From positions 467,522 through 531,521 of the forward strand of contig NC_022549.1 in the NCBI RefSeq assembly GCF_000967915.1: a stretch of DNA of 64,000 nt, written 5' to 3'. The translations under genes were made by a program, and so were the position numbers. The notes beneath the pieces were generated by a model. It saw only the letters and a list, made by a program, of their open reading frames with translations, had not been told where the DNA came from and did no database searches. Positions within the stretch are counted from its first letter, which is position 1. Every line of letters starts with the position of its first letter. This DNA is from Paracholeplasma brassicae. Its GTDB lineage: Bacteria; Bacillota_I; Bacilli_A; Acholeplasmatales; UBA5453. Positions 9,552 through 18,062 of this stretch are shown in pieces.

Positions 9552-10226
9552 ATGAATATATTAGAGATAATTAAAGGCAAACTTATCGTAAGTTGTCAAG
9601 CACTAGCAGACGAACCACTTCATGGTGCGCACATCATGAGAAAAATGGCAAAAGCCGCAAAAGAAGGTGGTGCTGTTGCGATTCGTGCTAATGGTGTTGA
9701 TGACATTATTGCGATTAAAGAAGAAACGAATCTACCGGTCATTGGTCTTGTAAAAAGAGATTATAAAGAGTGTGAGGTTTACATCACACCGACAACCAAA
9801 GAAATTAAAGAACTGATTTCATCTGGTTGTGAGGTTATTGCGATGGATGCGACAAACCGCTGTCATCCAGATAATGTTTCTTTAAAAGAGAAACTAGATT
9901 TAATCCATGAAGCAAATCTTTTGGCAATGGCAGATATTTCGACCTATGAAGAAGCACTTTTTGCACAAAGCTTAGGTTTTGATATGGTATCAACGACGTT
10001 ATCCGGATATACGCCATATTCAAGACAAGCAGAAGGTCCGGATGTCGAACTTGTGGCTAAACTAGTCAAAGAGTTAAAGATTCCTGTCATTGCAGAAGGC
10101 AAGATTAACTGCATTGAAGACATCAAAAAGATTAAAGAACAAAACCCATTTTCAATTGTTGTTGGTAGTGCTATTACTAGACCACAATTAATTACAAAAA
10201 GATACGTCGATGCGTATTTAAAGTAA
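9552..10226 (+). CDS. nanE: N-acetylmannosamine-6-phosphate 2-epimerase
   Basis: 224 residues, the normal NanE length. It starts with the family signature KGKLIVSCQALADEPLHG, followed by GGAVAIRANGVDDI, PVIGLVKRDY, EVIAMDATNR, DISTYEEALFAQSLGFDMVSTTLSGYT and PVIAEGKI, a TIM barrel with the catalytic Lys in GLVKRDY. NanE converts ManNAc-6-P to GlcNAc-6-P, feeding NagA/NagB. NanA and NanK are not in the window, so the operon need not process sialic acid. It may release ManNAc from another glycan, or use a relaxed epimerase. Last gene of the operon starting before base 1. Confidence 0.92.
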   Translation: MNILEIIKGKLIVSCQALADEPLHGAHIMRKMAKAAKEGGAVAIRANGVDDIIAIKEETNLPVIGLVKRDYKECEVYITPTTKEIKELISSGCEVIAMDATNRCHPDNVSLKEKLDLIHEANLLAMADISTYEEALFAQSLGFDMVSTTLSGYTPYSRQAEGPDVELVAKLVKELKIPVIAEGKINCIEDIKKIKEQNPFSIVVGSAITRPQLITKRYVDAYLK

Positions 10227-10235
10227 GCAAATGAG

Positions 10236-10264
10236 TTGATTAAACCTGTCTTTTTATTTATAAT
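10236..10264 (+). promoter_or_regulatory. Sigma-A promoter for the 10293 gene
   Basis: TTGATT (10236-10241), 17 bp spacer, perfect TATAAT (10259-10264). Transcription would start about 10271, giving a leader of about 20 nt with an AGAGGGA ribosome site. Confidence 0.8.
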
Positions 10265-10292
10265 TGTAATAGATAAAGAAAGAGGGATAATT

Positions 10293-10592
10293 ATGGCAAA
10301 TTTAAATGTAATGATTTTAGACTATGGTAAAAACCAACGCAAGGTAAACTACATCATCAAAGATGGTAAATACTATGCAATTACCTCAGGTCAATCCAAT
10401 AAAGTAGCATCGATTAAGGAATACAACGAAGTAACGTTGTTGGTTGATAATAACCCTATTGCTGCAAAAGCACAGGTAATTACTGATCAAAACGAAGTTA
10501 AAGCGTTGTTTGAAGCATTCAATGAAGTCAACAACAATCACTTCAATGAATTTAAAGACATCTTTGTTGCAGTAGAGTTTAGTGTGCAATAA
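10293..10592 (+). CDS. Small conserved-looking protein, possibly a flavin-binding-split-barrel fragment
   Basis: 99 residues from ATG 10293, chosen over an upstream in-frame start because AGAGGGA sits seven bases before it and the promoter spans the longer version. It is an alternation of short strands (YYAITSGQSNKVASIK, NEVTLLVDNNPIAAKAQVI) followed by a helix (QNEVKALFEAFNEVN). This resembles the small pyridoxamine-phosphate-oxidase-like proteins, but no decisive motif is present. Monocistronic, with its own promoter and a strong terminator. I treat the fold suggestion as weak. Confidence 0.65.
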   Translation: MANLNVMILDYGKNQRKVNYIIKDGKYYAITSGQSNKVASIKEYNEVTLLVDNNPIAAKAQVITDQNEVKALFEAFNEVNNNHFNEFKDIFVAVEFSVQ

Positions 10593-10598
10593 ATAATA

Positions 10599-10634
10599 AT
10601 GGCAAACCCGCTTGGGTTTGCCATATTTTTTTTA
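10599..10634. terminator. Bidirectional rho-independent terminator between convergent genes
   Basis: ATGGCAAACCC and GGGTTTGCCAT form an 11-bp stem with a GCTT loop, then a long T run on the plus strand and an AT-rich tail on the minus strand. It ends the 10293 gene and lies just past the stop of the convergent sensor kinase. Confidence 0.9.
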
Positions 10635-11663
10635 AAATTTGATAAGGAAAGTCGTTCCCTCGTTTAAGACACTTTTAACAGTGATTTCGCCGTTAATCAA
10701 ATTGACAATACGTTTAACGATAGATAGACCAAGCCCGTTGCCTTGAGTTACATGTGACAAATCGCCTTGATAGAACTTATCAAAGATTCGCTTTGATGTT
10801 TGTTCATCCATGCCAATACCATTATCAGTTATTATAAAGAGATAGCCATCAGCCACTTTTTTTAGCGAAATGGCGATATCCCCGTTTTGTTTAGAAAATT
10901 TAATCGAGTTGCTAATCAAGTTAATAAATAACTGCTGCATTAACTCAGGACTTCCTAAATACGTTAAGTCGTCAAGGTCTAAGTTAAGATTTAAAGATTT
11001 TTCTTCCCATTCGTTTTGTAAAATTAAAACGCACTGTCTGATTTGTTCGTCTACAGGGTAGTTGAACTTTTCAAAAACGATGTTTTGTGTTTCTAGTTTC
11101 GTTAGATTTAGTGTGTTTTCAGATAACATCACAAGCCTTGTTGATTCTTGATAAATAATATCAAGGTATTCGGTTTGTTCTTCCTTGGTTAAGTCGCCAT
11201 TCAAAAGGATTTTTGCAAAACCTTTAATGGATACAATGGGTGTTTTAAATTCATGTGAGAAGTTTGAAACAAAGTCGTTTCGAAGTGTTTCGATACTTGA
11301 AAGTTCACTAACCATGTCATTAAAATTTTGATAAATTACTTCCATCTGAGGTGATTTAGGTACACCTAAACGAATACTGAAATCACCTTTTGAAACTTGG
11401 TTAATCGCATTAAGAAAATCATTTAGCTCTTTCATTTGGTTCTTAGATGAGAGTGTTGTGATGATTGTCGCAAGCAAGCTCGAGGCAAAAAGCGTCATCC
11501 CTAGTAAGTAAAGTGGATTTCTAAGAAACTTTAATTCAACCTTTAATACATAGATTAAGCTTAAAGTGATGAGTAAGGTAATTAAACCAGAAAGAATCAT
11601 GGTCAAAAAGATAAATATAGTCAGTCGTTTGACCGAATGATAGTGATGGTATTTTTGATTCAT
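10632..11663 (-). CDS. Sensor histidine kinase
   Basis: 343 residues. Two membrane spans (about 13-40 and 52-72) enclose almost no extracellular loop, so it is an intramembrane-sensing type. A HAMP-like linker (about 73-125) leads to the H box NFSHEFKTP with His137. The ATPase domain carries N box INLISNSIKF, G1 TDNGIGMD and G2 GNGLGLSIV. The gene overlaps its response regulator by four bases (ATGA). Kinases with tiny sensor loops often sense membrane damage through a partner ABC transporter. The divergent fused transporter at 12460 is the obvious candidate partner (inference). Confidence 0.93.
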   Translation of the reverse strand: MNQKYHHYHSVKRLTIFIFLTMILSGLITLLITLSLIYVLKVELKFLRNPLYLLGMTLFASSLLATIITTLSSKNQMKELNDFLNAINQVSKGDFSIRLGVPKSPQMEVIYQNFNDMVSELSSIETLRNDFVSNFSHEFKTPIVSIKGFAKILLNGDLTKEEQTEYLDIIYQESTRLVMLSENTLNLTKLETQNIVFEKFNYPVDEQIRQCVLILQNEWEEKSLNLNLDLDDLTYLGSPELMQQLFINLISNSIKFSKQNGDIAISLKKVADGYLFIITDNGIGMDEQTSKRIFDKFYQGDLSHVTQGNGLGLSIVKRIVNLINGEITVKSVLNEGTTFLIKF

Positions 11664-12331
11664 TGTTTAGTCACCGCCTTAAAACCTAGACCTCTGATGG
11701 TTCGTAGTTCAAAATCATCGTATGCGGCAAATCGGTTTCTTAACCGATTAATGTGGACATTGATGGTGTGATCATCAGAGTCATTTGACATCCCCCATAT
11801 TTCATCCATTAATTGATATTTTGTGAATATGACGTTGGGGTAACTCAAGAGTTTAAAGAGAAGATCAAATTCCTTTTTTGGTAAAAGCATGGTCTCCTTT
11901 GGAGTGGTGACTTCAAGTGAGCGTTTATTAAGTGTGATGGTGTTTATCGTTAAGATGTGTTTGTTTGACACTTGTGCGCGTCTTAATAACGCATCAACTC
12001 TAAGCTGTAGTTCAATAGGGTCAAATGGTTTGGTTAAATAGTCATCAATCCCCAGTGAATAGCCTTTTTGCTTATCCATGATGGCGTGTTTTGAGGTAAG
12101 CATCAAGATTGGGTTATTGTTATTGGTTTCTCTTAAGAGTTTGGTTAATTCATAGCCATCCATTTGTGGCATCATGACATCGATAATCAATAAATCAACA
12201 ACGTTTTGTTCAAACAGTTTAACGGCCTCAATACCGTTTGTTGCTAATAAAATATCGTTGTTTTTGTTAAGAGAGACAGAAATCAGTCTTCTCGTATTTT
12301 TATCATCATCAACCACTAGTATTCTTGCCAT
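11660..12331 (-). CDS. OmpR/PhoB-family response regulator
   Basis: 223 residues from the ATG at 12331, chosen because GAGGTG lies nine bases upstream and the receiver domain begins at once (MARILVVDDD). Receiver: acidic pair Asp8/Asp9, phospho-acceptor Asp51 (IIDVMMP), Lys101 (LTKPF). The C-terminal winged helix has the OmpR pattern (LLPKKEFDLLFKLLSYPN, DHTINVHINRLRNRF, RTIRGLGFK). First gene of a two-gene unit with the kinase, under a promoter facing away from the ABC transporter gene. Confidence 0.94.
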   Translation of the reverse strand: MARILVVDDDKNTRRLISVSLNKNNDILLATNGIEAVKLFEQNVVDLLIIDVMMPQMDGYELTKLLRETNNNNPILMLTSKHAIMDKQKGYSLGIDDYLTKPFDPIELQLRVDALLRRAQVSNKHILTINTITLNKRSLEVTTPKETMLLPKKEFDLLFKLLSYPNVIFTKYQLMDEIWGMSNDSDDHTINVHINRLRNRFAAYDDFELRTIRGLGFKAVTKQ

Positions 12332-12356
12332 AAAAGACACCTCATTTGCTAACTCA

Positions 12357-12385
12357 AGTATATCATAATAAATGTGTACAAACAA
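12357..12385 (-). promoter_or_regulatory. Promoter of the two-component operon with overlapping inverted repeat
   Basis: On the minus strand TTGTTT, a 17 bp spacer and TATACT stand upstream of the response regulator. An inverted repeat AAACAA-N8-TTGTTT (12380-12399) overlaps the -35 box and lies between the divergent transcription units, making it a candidate regulator site. Confidence 0.65.
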
Positions 12386-12459
12386 TTTTTGATTTGTTTA
12401 TGTTCAGTTTATCTTGATAAGGTAGAATGGTCGTGATAATTCAAGAAGGAGGTCTATCT

Positions 12460-14823
12460 ATGTTACAACTTAGAGACATAAAAAAGAATTATATTATTGG
12501 ACAATTAAAAATAAAAGCACTAAAAGGCGTATCACTCGATTTTCGAAAAAATGAGTTTGTTGCGATCTTAGGACAAAGTGGTTCAGGTAAAACCACATTG
12601 ATGAATTTGATTGGTGGTCTTGATCAGTACACCAGTGGTGATTTATTAATCAATGGCAAATCAACCAAGGACTTTTTAGATAAAGACTGGGATAATTACC
12701 GTAACAAGCGTATTGGCTTTATCTTTCAAAGCTACAACTTAATTCCACACCAAACGGTCATCGCAAACGTCGAATTAGCGATGACGTTATCAGGGATATC
12801 ATCTGAAGAACGTAAAAAACGAGCAATCGAAGTATTAACGGAGGTTGGACTAGATGATCAGTTGTATAAAAAACCCAACCAGTTATCTGGTGGTCAAATG
12901 CAACGTGTCGCTATCGCAAGAGCTTTAGTTAATAACCCAGAGGTCTTACTCGCGGATGAGCCGACGGGTGCGCTTGATACAAAAACCTCAGAACAGATCA
13001 TGAATTTAATTAAAAAAGTGGCAAGTGATCGTCTAGTTATCATGGTGACACATAACCCGGATTTAGCTGCGTCATACGCCAATCGTGTCATTAAAATGTC
13101 GGATGGTTTGATTACCGATGACTCTAATCCATACGACGCGTCTAAGGATGTGGTGTTTAAAAACCAAGTCGAATCCATTAAGCAAATCGAAAAACAAACA
13201 AAGAAAAAAACTAGGGATAAAACCTCAATGAGTTTTACGACGGCTTTATCACTTTCGCTTAAAAACTTATTTACCAAAAAAGGACGCACGATTTTAACCG
13301 CCATTGCGGGTTCAATCGGAATTATCGGGGTTGCTTTAATCCTTAGTTTATCAACGGGTATGAACAACTACATTGATAAAATTCAAAGAGATACCCTCTC
13401 AAGTAACCCACTAACGATTAGTGAAACGGCGTTTGACTTAAATGCAGCGATGAGTGCCCTTGAAGACATCAAAGTGTTTGAGAAGTTCCCAACTCAAAAG
13501 AAAGTATTTGTTGAACAGGTGATTTCGGCTGAGGACGTGATGAAACGTAATGACATTACGGAAAGCTACATTACCTTCCTAGAAGAAAACTTAAAAGAAG
13601 AATGGGTGCTTGACGTGACTTATCAAACGGGGCTAACATTAGATATCTATGATGTAAAAGATGTCAACGAAACTAAAGTCTACAGTAAACTTCAAACCGA
13701 GGCACAATCTGGTGGACCATTTGGCGGTGGGGCAAGTCCTTGGACGATGCTCGTCAATGACGATTTTATTAATGACCAATATGATGTCATTGAAGGCCGT
13801 CTTCCAAAAGATAAAAGTGAACTAGTCTTGATCGTTGATCAATACAACAAAGTCTCTGAAACGGTCTTAGAACGTTTAGGTTTAAAAGAAGCAGGCGATG
13901 ATTTAGAAGAAGTTGATTTTAGTACCATCTTTGATAAAGAATACGAGTTAACTTTAAATGATCAAATCTATGTGAATGTGGATGGGGTGTTTCGCTTAAA
14001 AGCGCCACAAACCATCAATTTTGATGAAACGTTAACCTTAAAAGTGGTTGGAATCATTAGACAAAATGAGCAAACCGATCAATCGGTTCACTCGACTGGT
14101 TTTGGTTATATGAAAGAACTTTATAACTACGTTCAAACTGAAAGCATGAATTCAGAAATCGTTTCATTCATGAAGGATAACCCTAATCTAAATCCGCTTA
14201 CAGGTACAGCCATCAATGAGGCAACTTATAAGACGGTATTGCGTATGTTTGGTGGTAATGACATACCAAACACCATTAATATTTACCCATCAAGCTTTGA
14301 AGCAAAAGAAAATATTAAAGAGACATTAATCAATTACAATAAGGAAAATAAGGACAGTGCGATTTATTACACAGACTTGGCGGAATTACTTGGTAATTTC
14401 TTCCAACAAATGGTCAATACCGTCTCTTATGTCTTAATTGCCTTTACATCGATTTCACTTGTGGTTTCATCCATCATGATTGGGATTATCACCTACGTAT
14501 CCGTGCTTGAACGTACCAAAGAAATTGGTATCCTAAGAGCGATTGGGGCTAGAAAAAAAGATATCACACGCGTGTTTAACGCAGAAACCTTCTTAATCGG
14601 TGGGTTGGCTGGATTTATTGGGGTATTTATCTCTTATCTCTTATCCTTCCCAATCAATTCGATTGTCTATAATTTAACGGAGGTTAAGAACATCTCAACC
14701 TTATCATTACCAAGTGCGATCGTACTGATTGTTATTTCAATCGGATTAACGGTCTTGGCTGGTTTAATTCCTGCTAGAGGGGCCTCTAAGAAAGACCCAG
14801 TGCTTGCGCTTAGAACTGAATAA
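12460..14823 (+). CDS. Fused ABC transporter: ATPase plus FtsX/MacB-type permease
   Basis: 787 residues from ATG 12460, preceded by AAGGAGG. Residues 1-230 are a LolD/MacB-like ATPase: Walker A GQSGSGKT (38-45), signature LSGGQMQRVAIARAL, Walker B LLADEPTGALD, H-loop VTHNPD. A span near residue 285-305 is followed by a roughly 300-residue extracytoplasmic domain. Three C-terminal spans form an FtsX domain with the cytoplasmic motif LERTKEIGILRAIGA. This family expels antimicrobial peptides or moves lipoprotein-like substrates, or transmits conformational signals, rather than importing sugars. It is divergent from a two-component system, suggesting a stress-response module. Confidence 0.92.
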   Translation: MLQLRDIKKNYIIGQLKIKALKGVSLDFRKNEFVAILGQSGSGKTTLMNLIGGLDQYTSGDLLINGKSTKDFLDKDWDNYRNKRIGFIFQSYNLIPHQTVIANVELAMTLSGISSEERKKRAIEVLTEVGLDDQLYKKPNQLSGGQMQRVAIARALVNNPEVLLADEPTGALDTKTSEQIMNLIKKVASDRLVIMVTHNPDLAASYANRVIKMSDGLITDDSNPYDASKDVVFKNQVESIKQIEKQTKKKTRDKTSMSFTTALSLSLKNLFTKKGRTILTAIAGSIGIIGVALILSLSTGMNNYIDKIQRDTLSSNPLTISETAFDLNAAMSALEDIKVFEKFPTQKKVFVEQVISAEDVMKRNDITESYITFLEENLKEEWVLDVTYQTGLTLDIYDVKDVNETKVYSKLQTEAQSGGPFGGGASPWTMLVNDDFINDQYDVIEGRLPKDKSELVLIVDQYNKVSETVLERLGLKEAGDDLEEVDFSTIFDKEYELTLNDQIYVNVDGVFRLKAPQTINFDETLTLKVVGIIRQNEQTDQSVHSTGFGYMKELYNYVQTESMNSEIVSFMKDNPNLNPLTGTAINEATYKTVLRMFGGNDIPNTINIYPSSFEAKENIKETLINYNKENKDSAIYYTDLAELLGNFFQQMVNTVSYVLIAFTSISLVVSSIMIGIITYVSVLERTKEIGILRAIGARKKDITRVFNAETFLIGGLAGFIGVFISYLLSFPINSIVYNLTEVKNISTLSLPSAIVLIVISIGLTVLAGLIPARGASKKDPVLALRTE

Positions 14824-14852
14824 GATGACACATTTGAATAATCATAAGCAAA

Positions 14853-14880
14853 GAAAACCGCTCTTTATTGAGCGGTTTTC
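14853..14880. terminator. Shared terminator between convergent genes
   Basis: GAAAACCGCTC / GAGCGGTTTTC, an 11-bp perfect stem with a TTTATT loop. Its A- and T-rich stem flanks work in both directions for the ABC transporter and the convergent GDPD gene. Confidence 0.87.
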
Positions 14881-14883
14881 AAC

Positions 14884-16713
14884 TTATTTTCGATTGAATA
14901 TGTCTAGTATTTCATCTAAGAAAGAAGGTAAGTTTTTCTTACTTGCGATTTCCATTGCAAGTAATGGTTTATCGGTGATGATGCCATCAACGTCACTGTT
15001 CACGACTTTTCTTATGCTTGATTCTGAGTTGACGGTCCAAGCGTAAATGGATTTACCTAATTGGTGTGCTTTTTCGATGTATTCTGGATAGGTTAGGATC
15101 ATTTGATAAGAAAATCCATAATAATCGATGTATCGATAAGATAAGATTGGATCGATGTTGCCATAAAAAATAGGGACTAGCAACATGGTTTTTACCATTG
15201 GGTAGTTATCTTTAATCCGGTTAAGTTGACGATAATCAAACGACATGATGACTGCTTCATCAAGCATGTCATAGATAGAAAGAAGTTCCATTGTCAATTC
15301 TTCAAGTGAAGTAGAGGAAACTTTTAGTTCAACAAACACCCTCGCACTACCTTTGATGACAGACAATGACTCCGCCAATGTCGGTATTTTTTCACCTCGG
15401 TAATCAAGTGAAAAGAAACTACCCGCGTCTAATTGACTTAAATAATCATAAGTGACACGAGAGACTAGATTAGAAGTTATGTCGTTTGTTGTTCGTCTTG
15501 TCGTGGCATCATGAATCACAACCGGTATGTGATCTTCGGTTCCTCTAACATCAAATTCAATGCCATCAACGCCTTGCTCAATGGCGAGATTAAAAGCCGC
15601 TAAGGTGTTTTCAGGGGCTTCAAAAGAAGACCCTCTGTGTGCAATAATCTCTGGGTAGTTAAAATATTCGGCATAACTTCTGTCTTGATTTCCTAAGGAG
15701 ATGAAGTTCGTTAAGTTGAAGAGGAAAACGGCAATAAATGTCAAAATCAATCCTTTTTTGATTAAAGGGTAGTTGAGTTTGATTTCTTCTTTGACGGCAT
15801 ATGTTTCAACTTCATCGGTTAGATTCGTTTTAGAAGAAAAAGCGTACCATACACGTAAAAGTGCGAAGTTCATCGGAATTAAGAATACCGAGGAAACCAG
15901 TGTTAATATTAAATATAAGGCATAAATAGCAGATAAGATAATACCAAGGATATAAGGTTGTTGTGTGATGAGGCTAACTGAAAAACCAACCACATACACC
16001 AATAACAAATACAGTAGATAAAAAAGACCGTTTAAGACCAAATTCAACACAATAAATTCCGTCACCATGCGCAGTCGTTTCTTACTAAGCATTTGGCGAG
16101 ATACTTTATAAGCCTTCTTAAAAGTCATCTGCTCTTGTTGGTAAAGACTGACGGTATGGACAGTTTCGATAAAGCTTAAAAAAAGAAGAAGAAAAATGAA
16201 ATAGAGAAGTGGGGTAAAATAAGGAATCTCTCGAATTTGATTGACCAAGACATCAGGAATTTTAAATAGATTGGTACCTAATGAAAAATAAATCGATTCG
16301 ACGATAATGAAGAATAGGAACGTAGGCACTAAGACAAATATGTGCTTTTTTAGAATTTTAGATTTTAGTCGAAGTGCGCTGTAATACACGAGCAATTGGA
16401 TGGAGAGTTTGAATTTTCTTTGACTTGCGTCAAACAAAACGGAAAGAAATATAAACTCAACGAGTAAGTAAAAAGCGATAATGATAAATAAGAATAGAAG
16501 AACTAAAATGGTTTGGTAACTGGATAAAAAATTCAATATATTCTTGTTTGTTAAATAGACAATGCCATTGAGTCTTAAGGCAAACTGAAACATAAATGAG
16601 ATAAATGGAAAGAGTAAAAAAATACCTAGTAAGCGGTAGATCGACTCAAATATGGCAAGTGTCTTAAAATTATACATTAAATAAGAAAACAAAGTCAGAA
16701 AGGTGTTTTTCAT
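14884..16713 (-). CDS. Membrane-anchored glycerophosphodiester phosphodiesterase
   Basis: 609 residues. The first 340 or so hold about seven to eight hydrophobic spans (GDPD membrane domain). Residues about 355-595 form the GDPD barrel: AHRGSSFEAPENTLAAF, GIEFDVRGTEDHIPVVIHD with the second catalytic His, VELKVS, and IYAWTVNSE. It cleaves glycerophosphodiesters to glycerol-3-phosphate and an alcohol, here probably from membrane phospho- or glycolipid head groups. The catalytic part is C-terminal to the last span. A second, soluble GDPD is at 22298. Confidence 0.92.
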   Translation of the reverse strand: MKNTFLTLFSYLMYNFKTLAIFESIYRLLGIFLLFPFISFMFQFALRLNGIVYLTNKNILNFLSSYQTILVLLFLFIIIAFYLLVEFIFLSVLFDASQRKFKLSIQLLVYYSALRLKSKILKKHIFVLVPTFLFFIIVESIYFSLGTNLFKIPDVLVNQIREIPYFTPLLYFIFLLLFLSFIETVHTVSLYQQEQMTFKKAYKVSRQMLSKKRLRMVTEFIVLNLVLNGLFYLLYLLLVYVVGFSVSLITQQPYILGIILSAIYALYLILTLVSSVFLIPMNFALLRVWYAFSSKTNLTDEVETYAVKEEIKLNYPLIKKGLILTFIAVFLFNLTNFISLGNQDRSYAEYFNYPEIIAHRGSSFEAPENTLAAFNLAIEQGVDGIEFDVRGTEDHIPVVIHDATTRRTTNDITSNLVSRVTYDYLSQLDAGSFFSLDYRGEKIPTLAESLSVIKGSARVFVELKVSSTSLEELTMELLSIYDMLDEAVIMSFDYRQLNRIKDNYPMVKTMLLVPIFYGNIDPILSYRYIDYYGFSYQMILTYPEYIEKAHQLGKSIYAWTVNSESSIRKVVNSDVDGIITDKPLLAMEIASKKNLPSFLDEILDIFNRK

Positions 16714-16733
16714 AAAATCACATCCTTACTTTT

Positions 16734-16763
16734 ATTATAGCACTAAAAAAAAGATAGATGCAA
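16734..16763 (-). promoter_or_regulatory. Promoter of the membrane GDPD gene
   Basis: Minus-strand TTGCAT, 18 bp, then TATAAT with an extended -10 (TGC-TATAAT). The -35 box lies inside the terminator stem of the upstream gene. AGGAT serves as the ribosome site. Confidence 0.65.
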
Positions 16764-16774
16764 ACGCACCTATC
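16743..16774 (-). terminator. Terminator of the RlmI-like gene, overlapping its stop codon
   Basis: On the minus strand GATAGGTG pairs with CATCTATC around a CGTTTG loop, followed by nine T. The stem begins within the TAG stop codon of the upstream gene. Confidence 0.87.
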
Positions 16775-17954
16775 GTTTCGGTAAAACCCTTAAGACAACC
16801 AGTTTCAAGTAAAGTGTTTCTTCACTGCCGAGTCTGGCTGGATGGTCCTTTGATTGAATTCGAAACTCAACCATTTGTACCATTTTATTTGAATCAACGG
16901 CAGCTTCCTGAAGCATACTTAAGAACAAGTCAGGCGTCATAAATGAAGAACAAGAAGCGGTGACTAAGTAACCGCCGTCATTGATTAACTTCAGCGCTTG
17001 AAGATTAATCTCTTTGTAGCCCTGATACGCATTATCAAGTTTTTCTTTCGATTTGGTAAACGCTGGTGGGTCTAAGACGATAACGTCAAATTTAACGTTA
17101 TCTTTGACGTAGTCTCTTAATTGATCAAAGACGTTGACTGTTTTTGTCGATACTTGAGATAAGCCATTGATTTTGGCATTTTCCATGATATCGTTGGTTG
17201 CTCGTTCTGAAATATCCAGACAAATGACCTCTTTTGCGCCATGGTAGGCGGCATGTAAACCAAACCCACCGATGTTTGAAAAGCAATCGAGTACTTTTTT
17301 ATTTTTAACGTATGGTTTAATCGCGTTGTGGTTGTCTTGTTGATCCAAAAAGAAACCTGTCTTTTGACCATTAATTAAATCAACACGCATGTCGAGTTCA
17401 TTTTCTTTAATGGCAATCTTTTCAGGGACATCGCCATAAACCACCCCTTTAAAAAGAGGTAAACCTTCTTTTTTTCTTACCGCGACGTCTGAACGTTCGT
17501 AAATACCAAGCGGGTTAAATTCTTCGACAAGTAATTGGATAAATAGCTCTTTACGCTCATCAATCGGTAATGATAAGATTTGAATGGATAAATACTCGCC
17601 ATACTTATCAACAATCAAACCTGGAATTCCATCGGACTCTCCGAAAAAGGCACGATAGGAATTGCGATAACCTAAGTCGATACGACTTTGATTGGCTTTA
17701 TGGATTAAGTCTTTAAAAAAAGCGTCATCGATTGGTTGGTTCTCAATTCGCGACAACAAACGAACAAATATTTTTGAATTGGTGTTTAGATAACCTTTAC
17801 CAACAAACACGTTTTTAGATGAGTAGACGTAGGCAAGATCGCCTGTCTTGATGTGACCAACAATGTTTTTAATTTCATTTGAATAAACCCAAGGGTGACC
17901 TTCGTTTAAACGCACTTCCTCACCAGGTTTTAAATATATTTTACAGTTTTCCAT
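16770..17954 (-). CDS. rlmI: Class I SAM-dependent rRNA cytosine methyltransferase, RlmI-like
   Basis: 394 residues, the RlmI length. An N-terminal PUA domain (residues about 3-75, GEEVRLNEGHPWVYSNEI) is followed by a RlmI-type central region (DGIPGLIVDKYGEY, NGQKTGFFLDQQDN). The SAM fold shows motif I LDCFSNIGGFGLHAA, acidic ICLDIS and catalytic motif VLDPPAFTKSK. The Escherichia coli homologue makes m5C1962 in 23S rRNA. Whether this one modifies the same base is inferred. Monocistronic, with an extended -10 promoter and a GGAGA ribosome site. Confidence 0.86.
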   Translation of the reverse strand: MENCKIYLKPGEEVRLNEGHPWVYSNEIKNIVGHIKTGDLAYVYSSKNVFVGKGYLNTNSKIFVRLLSRIENQPIDDAFFKDLIHKANQSRIDLGYRNSYRAFFGESDGIPGLIVDKYGEYLSIQILSLPIDERKELFIQLLVEEFNPLGIYERSDVAVRKKEGLPLFKGVVYGDVPEKIAIKENELDMRVDLINGQKTGFFLDQQDNHNAIKPYVKNKKVLDCFSNIGGFGLHAAYHGAKEVICLDISERATNDIMENAKINGLSQVSTKTVNVFDQLRDYVKDNVKFDVIVLDPPAFTKSKEKLDNAYQGYKEINLQALKLINDGGYLVTASCSSFMTPDLFLSMLQEAAVDSNKMVQMVEFRIQSKDHPARLGSEETLYLKLVVLRVLPKR

Positions 17955-17980
17955 AGTATCTCCTTACAACTTACGCATAA

Positions 17981-17989
17981 ATTATAACA
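17981..17989 (-). promoter_or_regulatory. Extended -10 promoter of the RlmI-like gene
   Basis: Minus-strand TGTTATAAT lies 27 bp before the start codon; no good -35 box. Confidence 0.55.
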
Positions 17990-18025
17990 TAACAACCGAA
18001 ACCAATGGATGAAACATCAAAAAAA

Positions 18026-18034
18026 TGTTACAAT
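18026..18034 (+). promoter_or_regulatory. Extended -10 promoter of the MFS gene
   Basis: TGTTACAAT lies 28 bp before ATG 18063; no clear -35 box. It faces away from the RlmI-like gene. Confidence 0.5.
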
Positions 18035-18062
18035 TAAATCAAAAACAAAGGAAAAAGGAACA

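Noticed and set aside
12894..13367. Antisense open frame of 157 residues inside the ABC transporter gene
   Set aside because: It lies opposite clear ATPase signature and Walker B motifs, has low-complexity composition and no ribosome site.
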